The notes beneath the pieces are model-generated. The model did no database searches and was not told where the DNA came from. It saw only the letters and a list, made by a program, of their open reading frames with translations. Source: Bagarius yarrelli (lineage: Eukaryota > Chordata > Actinopteri > Siluriformes > Sisoridae). Taken from it: 64,000 nucleotides of DNA. Of the stretch, positions 60,501 to 64,000 are shown in pieces. The position numbers were made by a program, and so were the translations under genes. Positions within the stretch are counted from its first letter, which is position 1; every line of letters starts with the position of its first letter. The stretch is from positions 2,919,011 to 2,983,010 of the forward strand of contig VCAZ01000012.1 of assembly GCA_005784505.1 (NCBI GenBank), given 5' to 3'.

Positions 60501-61462
60501 TATGGCTCGTTGGCTTTGCATTGGACGTTTCTTCTCACTCTACGTGCAATCATTTTATGCGACTGTTAGCAGGTAAACTCAGTAATATCCTATTGCCAAA
60601 TTTCATATTAGGCCTACACCAATCTTATTTCAGATTCTCTCCATTTTACTGCTCCGCATTCTGTTAAGGCTTTTTTCACTAAAATTTGGAGCTTAAATGT
60701 GAGCTTAATGTGGTTCTGCGCTACAGTAGTATTAGTGAGATTGCACTAATGTCAGAGAGGAATAGTGTTAATCAGTGTTCCAATTCAGCCCCTGTTTTAA
60801 GGTCAGGGCTCTGTACACACACCCAGTCTTCAAGTCCTCTCACAACACACCCGCTTCATGAAGCATGTCATGCTGAAACAGGTTTTGGTCTCTTAGTTCC
60901 ATGGAAATAATGTATGATGCAACATGCAAAGACATAGTAGACAAATGTGTGTGTCCAATTTGTACAACATTTTGGAGAGGAACCACAAATTGGTCCGATG
61001 TCACAAACTTTTGGAATGTATTGTTTTTCCTTTTATTTTGTAGATTTAAGTTTTTAAAAAGAATGCCTGTTTTGTGGGGGTTGTTTGTGGCAGCACTTGT
61101 TCCTGATCCTCATGTGGAAAGTTCTCCCTGTATTCTGCAGGTGGACATGTTCCCTTACTGGTAAGCTGCAGCCTCTGAATTATTTTTTTTCTTTTTTAAG
61201 ATACTATTATCTCAAGACGATGAAGTGCATTACATCTAACATTTTTCTTGTCTATAAACAAGATTGTAATTTGTTTATTAAGCTGAGTGTGTGAATCCTC
61301 TTTCTCCTGGTGTTTGTTGCTTGTATGTCTGTGATCTGGTTTGTCCTATTCAGCGTTGCACTGCTTAGACTCCTCAGGTCTGAGTGCAGATACTGCACCG
61401 CTACATCTTCTCCATTTGTCACTGTGGCTCACCTGGTCAGATTCTTCTAACCTCTGTGCCAG
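41753..61462 (+). CDS. ubr2: E3 ubiquitin-protein ligase UBR2 (N-recognin), 5' and central exons
   Basis: UBR2 binds destabilising N-terminal residues and ubiquitinates the proteins that carry them; it acts in cytosol and nucleus with RAD6-type E2 enzymes. Spliced exons match vertebrate UBR2 rather than UBR1 (KWLQATDL...YVPKIYC, RMLITEENLM, HSELVKALPE). Order: UBR box (about residues 101-172), ClpS-like type-2 site (about 226-290), long helical region, basic coiled-coil (KAERKRKAEMARLRREKIM) and RING-H2 (1111-1216). Frame and phase close without fault through exon 34 (1289 codons). Exons: 41753-41836, 45167-45426, 46494-46572, 48571-48681, 48898-49028, 49157-49295, 50096-50158, 50285-50405, 50591-50695, 50802-50890, 51642-51740 or 51822-51920, 52686-52849, 53007-53106, 53213-53341, 53903-54086, 54177-54238, 54323-54433, 54529-54594, 54698-54820, 54906-54969, 55112-55236, 55337-55389, 55492-55594, 56103-56151, 56244-56398, 56534-56636, 56711-56820, 57491-57571, 57655-57836, 58103-58308, 58411-58504, 59083-59241, 59519-59613, 59701-59770, 59857-60003, 60146-60201, 60484-60572, 61094-61160, about 61354-61462. 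The C-terminal autoinhibitory region lies beyond the window. Confidence 0.95.
42665..42990. repeat. Interrupted GATG/GATA/GACA tetranucleotide microsatellite
   Basis: About 325 bp made of 'gatggatg', 'gatagata' and 'gacagaca' words with point changes. The Ser/His/Ile/Pro-rich minus-strand frames it generates are artefacts. Confidence 0.9.
43885..44000. mobile_element. Tc1-like terminal relic (family F)
   Basis: 'ttatttcactcattaaattg' with 'caaattaatttataacg' and 'attagagactgatcattt' matches the end of the element at 46788-48150. Nothing else of the element remains. Confidence 0.55.
45167..48681 (+). CDS. ubr2: ubr2 exons 2-4: UBR box
   Basis: Exons 45167-45426, 46494-46572 and 48571-48681. 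The UBR zinc domain starts at LCGHVFK (Cys101) and runs past YCQKH (Cys165, His168). Zinc ligands include Cys114, Cys117, Cys126, Cys129, His135, His138, Cys151, Cys153 and Cys165. The acidic residues that contact basic N-termini, Asp118/150/153 in human UBR2, are Asp120, Asp152 and Asp155 here, so type-1 degron recognition should be intact. Exon 4 ends at a weaker GTTAGA donor. Its acceptor pyrimidine tract is a (CT)n microsatellite. Confidence 0.95.
46788..48150 (-). mobile_element. Tc1-like transposon (family F) in ubr2 intron 3
   Basis: Minus-strand transposase remnants are readable. Near the right, DLHKAG-type helix-turn-helix sequence (reverse of 'ttccagccttgtgaaggtct') lies at about 47770-47815. 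In the middle are a WSDETKIELF-type first Asp and RRNAAYD segments (about 47320-47400). To the left come FLPSAR...QHDN (second Asp) and the C-terminal CQEEWDKIPLERCASL...KKCLTSV near 46850-46980. Many small indels; inactive. The rightmost ~100 bp (about 48055-48150, 'gctgattttt...gcccactgataaagaaat...cagtgagagacagaataaca') appears inverted relative to the usual end of this family. Confidence 0.8.
48532..48570 (+). repeat. (CT)n microsatellite serving as exon 4 polypyrimidine tract
   Basis: An uninterrupted CT dinucleotide run of about 30 bases passes directly into 'ttttcag', the acceptor of the exon that completes the UBR box. The pyrimidine tract is therefore built from a length-variable repeat. 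Confidence 0.85.
48898..50158 (+). CDS. ubr2: ubr2 exons 5-7: ClpS-like type-2 N-degron site
   Basis: Exons 48898-49028, 49157-49295 and 50096-50158. Encodes ARTYNIF...RYAVDML, then DTYYCMLFNDEVHTYEQV and QKAVNCTQKEA, the ClpS-like fold that binds bulky hydrophobic N-termini; the NDE and VHTYEQV elements are conserved. Exon 7 (RKSVRYGDFQFCEQAKSVIV) is a small 63-bp phase-0 exon. Confidence 0.93.
50285..50890 (+). CDS. ubr2: ubr2 exons 8-10
   Basis: Exons 50285-50405, 50591-50695 and 50802-50890 (105 codons together). Encode VQVMHSSVVAHQSFALKALT, the LRRILCQVGLQ segment and VYHQLFMSSLLMDLKYKKLF, all typical of the UBR1/UBR2 helical core after the ClpS domain. The acceptor of exon 10 follows a long T-rich tract. 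Confidence 0.93.
51642..51740 (+). CDS. ubr2: ubr2 exon 11a (mutually exclusive, UBR2-type)
   Basis: 99 bp, 33 codons, phase 0 at both ends, acceptor 'cttttcatag', donor GTGAGT. Encodes NYQRLQTDFMEDDHERLVSV and ends VQLFTVPTL. It closely resembles the usual vertebrate UBR2 segment (NYQQLQRDFMEDDHER...). Confidence 0.95.
51822..51920 (+). CDS. ubr2: ubr2 exon 11b (mutually exclusive, UBR1-like)
   Basis: Also 99 bp and phase 0, acceptor 'gctgctggcag', donor GTAAGT. Encodes NYERLQSDYVKDDHDREFSV and ends VQIFTVPSL. It is an evident tandem duplicate of exon 11a: both keep LQ.D, DDH.R, LSVQ.FTVP. The KDDHDR wording is nearer to UBR1's (SDDHDR). An alternative exon pair at this site is known in mammalian UBR2. 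Either exon keeps the frame, and so would both together, so exclusion must come from splicing itself. Confidence 0.93.
52686..54238 (+). CDS. ubr2: ubr2 exons 12-16
   Basis: Exons 52686-52849, 53007-53106, 53213-53341, 53903-54086 and 54177-54238. Encode ARMLITEENLMTTIIRTFVD, GRFQFERYTAQQAFKFRRVQ, EGFEAFLELLKCMQGMDPV, QVGQHIEMEPEWEAAF and YCVSQEKVSIHLPVSRLLAG. This is the conserved helical scaffold of UBR1/UBR2. All phases close. Confidence 0.94.
54323..55594 (+). CDS. ubr2: ubr2 exons 17-23
   Basis: Exons 54323-54433, 54529-54594, 54698-54820, 54906-54969, 55112-55236, 55337-55389 and 55492-55594. Encode PPMVIEHPLRCLVLCAQVHA, QIYYYHNVKCRLEMFDKDLM, DPNHFLMIVLSRFEL, LIEEMLHLIIMAV, REIIHQLCIRPMAHSELVKA and GVTGRGLYELRPECAKQFNL. 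The usual VGERF is VDERF here because the junction codon of exons 20/21 is GAT. The donor of exon 19 begins inside a (GT)n run. Confidence 0.94.
56103..57836 (+). CDS. ubr2: ubr2 exons 24-29, including basic coiled coil
   Basis: Exons 56103-56151, 56244-56398, 56534-56636, 56711-56820, 57491-57571 and 57655-57836. Exon 25 ends AGG followed by GCAAGT, a GC-AG intron. Encodes ALPPPALPPFSPLFASLVNI, VLHLIGMGLLEEQQQL, LEVHKDMIRWILK and DKDKAERKRKAEMARLRREK with IMAQMSEMQRHFINENKELF, the basic helix preceding the RING. Exon 28 is a weakly conserved 27-codon linker with a GTCAAT donor. Confidence 0.93.
56399..56533 (+). other. GC-AG intron of ubr2
   Basis: Exon AGG is followed by GCAAGT, and the intron ends 'tttcttcag'. 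Frame continues ...SMLQR/VLHLIG, as in vertebrate UBR2. No in-frame GT donor fits nearby, so a non-canonical GC donor is the best reading. Confidence 0.85.
58103..59770 (+). CDS. ubr2: ubr2 exons 30-34: RING-H2 domain
   Basis: Exons 58103-58308, 58411-58504, 59083-59241, 59519-59613 and 59701-59770. RING-H2 ligands are visible: CILC (Cys1111, Cys1114), SCGHIMHSHC (Cys1171, His1173, His1176, Cys1179) and CPLC (Cys1213, Cys1216), so E2 recruitment should be intact. MAVLAAFVQRST-type sequence (AMVLAAFVQRST) lies between. The linker after the RING is less conserved. Exon 34 ends inside 'ccagtgtaggt' at the GTAGGT donor; this gives the split codon that joins exon 35 and avoids the adjacent in-frame TAG. 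Confidence 0.93.
58735..58835 (-). mobile_element. Diverged tRNA-derived SINE, minus strand
   Basis: Reverse complement shows 'gtggtggttagaagggttgg' and 'aaccaactgctcagt' with a 'ggctctggatta' tail. Strongly mutated; in ubr2 intron 31. Confidence 0.45.
59857..61462 (+). CDS. ubr2: ubr2 exons 35-39 with multiple small indels
   Basis: Homology to UBR2 continues with intact AG/GT borders but broken frames. Exon 35 (59857-60003) reads NPYSSSLREMLTTFGTATYK, then needs two extra bases near 'ggctccggtgcaccc' before HPNEQDPRVPIMCWASCAYT resumes. Exon 36 (60146-60201, ERLLVDEEKPLFGSLPCRQ) is intact. Exon 37 (60484-60572) starts DDCLSSMAR and ends HFMRLLA in another frame. Exon 38 (61094-61160, ALVPDPHVESSPCILQVDMF) is one base short near its end. 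Exon 39 (about 61354-61462) has two single-base losses around HLVTVAHLV, and its acceptor is uncertain. Either base-calling errors in a poorly polished region or real decay; see findings. Confidence 0.75.
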
Positions 61463-62020
61463 GTTAGTGCATATTTACCTGACTCTCTATGCGCTTTTTT
61501 ATTGTTAGTTTTATGTCGAAGGCGTCCAAGCCGTTTTTGGGGGTTTTTTTGCCAATTGTCTCATTAATGATAATGTGCAAGTCTCGCTCTTTGTTTCTCA
61601 ACACGCTGTGTTATTCATTAACGGGGAATTCTTCCCAAATTTTATTTAGATAGAAAGTGGATTTTTAGAACATTGTAGATTTATCATTATCTACTACTGC
61701 AGTATTTGCTTTGGATATTAGTTCTCAATAAAGAGTTGAAACAATTTAAAACATAATTCCCACCTCAAAATTAATCACTTTTTGGGAGGTGATAATCACC
61801 TCAAAAGTATCACCCAAAAGTTATAAACACAACTATTTTTTATGTCATCATCTAAGAGGTAATAAAATAATTAGATGATACATATTTACATTTATCTCTT
61901 TTAAAACTAGGATAATTTAATTTAATCTCCAATTCCCACCCAAAATCAATAAAATCATGTTAGCAGAAAAATTGATTGGGAAGGGTTACTTTATGTATCT
62001 TTTTTGCAATTCCTAAACAT
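61463..62020. other. ubr2 intron 39, first part
   Basis: AT-rich with no gene recognised. The last coding exons of ubr2 are not in the window. Confidence 0.5.
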
Positions 62021-62042
62021 TATTTTTTTGAGCAGTGTATAA
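62021..62042 (+). repeat. Isolated Tc1 terminal-repeat fragment
   Basis: 'ttatttttttgagcagtgta' is the same as the right end of the adjacent element at 63943-63962 and in the same orientation. It is therefore a relic of a second copy rather than this element's left inverted repeat. Confidence 0.6.
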
Positions 62043-62046
62043 TAAT

Positions 62047-63962
62047 TGCTTAAATCACAAATGAACACTAAATACACATCCTAGATCTGGATGAATGAAT
62101 ATTCTTATTAAATACTTTGTTCTTTACATAGTGAATGTGCTGACACCAAAATCACACACAAATTCTCAATGAAAATCAAATTTATTAACCCATGGAGGTC
62201 CTGGAATTGGAGTCACACCCAACATTGAAGTGGAAAAACCACACTACCATGACAGCGGATCCCCTTTGATGTATGTCCTTAAACAAGTCAAAATAGGCTC
62301 AGTAGTGTGTGTGGCCTCCACGGTGCCTGTATGAACTCCCTACAACGCCTGGGGCAGGCTCCTGATGAGTGGCGGATGTCTCCTGAGGGCTCCTTCCAGA
62401 CCTGGACTAAAGCCTGGCTGGAGCGAAGACTTAGTTTCATGATGTGCTCAATTGGATTCCAGGTCTGCGGGAACGGCGGCCAGTCCATAGGCATCAATGC
62501 CTTTTCGTCTTGCAGGAACTGGGTGACCACATCCACCAGCCAATGAGTCTAAGGCGTTTGTTCTTTTCATTAGAGGAACCCCGGGGCGAACCCGCACCGG
62601 ATATGGTCTCACAATGGTCGAGATCTCATCTCGGTACCTAATGGCAGTCGGGCTAACCTCTGGCGAGCACATTGAGGCTGTGCGGCCCTCCAAAGAAATG
62701 CCATCCCCACACATTACTGAACCCACTCTGCAACCGGTCATGCTGGAGATGTTGCAAGCAGCAAACGTTCTCCCGGCATGTTATCCAGCTCTGGCACGTG
62801 CCAGTGTGAAACCTTGCTTTCACATCTGTGAAGAGCACAGGGCGCCCAGTGGCGAATTTGCCAATCTTGGTGTTCTCTGGCAAATGCCAAACGTCCTGCA
62901 CGGTGTTGGGCTGTAGAGACAACTCCCACCTGTGACGTCGGGCCCTCATACCCCCCACCTGTGGACGTCGGGGCCCTCATACACCCCCACATGTGGGCGC
63001 GGGCCCTCATACCCCCCCACCTGTGGACGTGGGCCCTCATACCCCCCACTGTGGACGTCGGGCCATCATACCCCCCACCTGTGGACGTCGGGCCCTCATA
63101 CCCACCCACCTATGTGGACGTCGGGCCCTCATAAAAATACCCCCCCACTGTGGACGTCGGGCCCTCATTACCCCCCACCTGTTGGACGTCGGGCCCTCAT
63201 ACCCCCCCACCTGTGGACGTCGGGCCCCTCATACCCCCCAACTGTGGACGTCGGGCCCTCATACCCCCCCACCTGTGGACGTGGGCCCTCATACCCCCCC
63301 ACCTGTGACGTCGGGCCCTCATACCCCCCACTGTGGACGCCGGGCCCTCATATCCCCCCTCATGGAGTCTGTTTCTGACCGTTTAAGCAGACACATGCAC
63401 ATTTGTGGCCTGCTGGAGGTCATTTTGCAGAGCTCTGGCAGTACTCCTCCCATTCCTCCTTCCACAAAGGCGGAGGTAGCGGTAGCGGTCTTGTGCTGGG
63501 TTGTTGCCCTCCTACGGCCTCCTCCACCGTCTCCTGATGTACGGCCTGTCTCCTGGTAGCGCCTCCATGCTCTGGACACTACGCTGACAGACACAGCAAA
63601 CCTTCTTGCCACAGCTCGCATTGATGTGCCATCCTGGATGAGCTGCACTACCTGAGCCACTCTCATGCTACCACTAGAGTGAAAGCACCGCCAGCATTTA
63701 AAAGTGACCAAAACATCAGCCAGAAAGCATAGGAACTGAGAAATGGTCTGTGGTCACCACCTGCAGAACCACTCCTTATTGGGGGAGTCTTGCTAATTGC
63801 CTATAATTTCCACCTGTTGTCTATTCCATTTGCACAACAGCATGTGAAATTGATTTTCAATCAGTGTTGCTTCCTAAGTGGGCAGTTTGATTTCACAGAA
63901 GTGTGATTGACTTGGAGTTACATTGTGTTGTTTAAGTGTTCCCTTTATTTTTTTGAGCAGTG
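62047..63962 (-). mobile_element. Tc1-like transposon copy 3 (family A) with internal minisatellite
   Basis: The right terminal repeat is well kept ('cattgtgttgtttaagtgtt' then 'ccctttatttttttgagcag', TA after). The left one is degraded ('tgcttaaatcacaaatgaac'). Minus-strand transposase pieces: N-terminal MRAVARRFAVSVSVVSRAWR (about 63560-63620), GRRR linker and STARAL-like stretch, then the expanded MRARRPQV region, AQHRAGRLAFAREHQDWQIR (about 62850-62920), VLFTD with the first Asp, a degraded WGG...SLEG region, and NPIEH near 62450. Many single-base deletions relative to copy 2. Excluding the minisatellite the element is about 1.5 kb, the normal Tc1 size. Confidence 0.85.
62925..63360. repeat. 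~30-bp minisatellite inside transposase coding sequence
   Basis: About 14 tandem units of roughly 30 bp. Each contains 'gtggacgtcgggccctcata' followed by a C-run and 'acct'. On the minus strand one unit reads GGMRARRPQV, which occurs once in copy 2 of the same family. Spacing varies from 28 to 36 bp, mostly through C-run length and single-base losses, so the reading frame is not kept. No unique spacers separate the units, so it is not a CRISPR array. Confidence 0.92.
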
Positions 63963-64000
63963 TATTAACTTGCTTTTTTAACAGTTCTTGTTAACATTGA

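Noticed and set aside
62925..63360. Regular ~30-bp direct repeats that look like a CRISPR array
   Set aside because: Units are contiguous with no unique spacers, are derived from a transposase coding segment, and the genome is a vertebrate's.
62932..63559. Long open frames rich in Gly, Pro, His and Thr (148 and 188 codons) on the + strand
   Set aside because: They are the antisense reading of the transposase minisatellite; they have no start context or homology.

Overview
This is animal nuclear DNA, almost certainly from a ray-finned fish. It has AT-rich introns with GT-AG splice sites, many decayed Tc1-type transposons, and a tRNA-derived SINE with a tail (ending in sequence like 'gtaagtcgctctggataag') of the type common in otophysan fishes. 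A catfish-like species is my best guess; the species call is inference.

Two real genes are present, both on the + strand and both ubiquitin E3 ligases. (1) The last four coding exons of parkin (prkn) lie at 22386-32307 and correspond to human exons 9-12 (IBR, REP and the catalytic RING2). Earlier exons were not found and should lie upstream of the window. (2) Most of ubr2, an N-degron-recognising RING E3, runs from its first coding exon at 41753 to at least 61462. I could place 39 exons. Reading frame and splice phase close perfectly through exon 34 (about 1289 codons). The remaining C-terminal exons lie beyond the window.

Layout. 1-2.5 kb: remnant resembling a DIRS-type retrotransposon. 3.0-6.1 kb: broken endogenous retrovirus, minus strand. 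6.1-22.4 kb: AT-rich DNA (inferred prkn intron 8) with SINEs, a Tc1 copy, a GT-rich tract and an internally deleted Ty3/gypsy element. 22.4-32.6 kb: prkn 3' end, whose intron 11 is almost wholly one Tc1-like element. 32.6-41.7 kb: intergenic DNA with a nearly complete Tc1 element, a probable solo LTR, SINEs and a small hAT-like MITE. 41.7-61.5 kb: ubr2. 61.5-64 kb: ubr2 intron holding a Tc1 copy whose transposase region has expanded into a ~30-bp minisatellite of about 14 units.

Most notable: the Tc1 end touching the 3' splice site of the parkin exon that carries the catalytic cysteine; a pair of 99-bp mutually exclusive ubr2 exons only 81 bp apart; splice signals built from dinucleotide microsatellites; a GC-AG intron in ubr2; clustered small indels that start abruptly at ubr2 exon 35, plus a single 1-bp loss in prkn exon 9; and the transposase minisatellite. 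I saw no bacterial-style operon, CRISPR array, rRNA or genuine tRNA gene.
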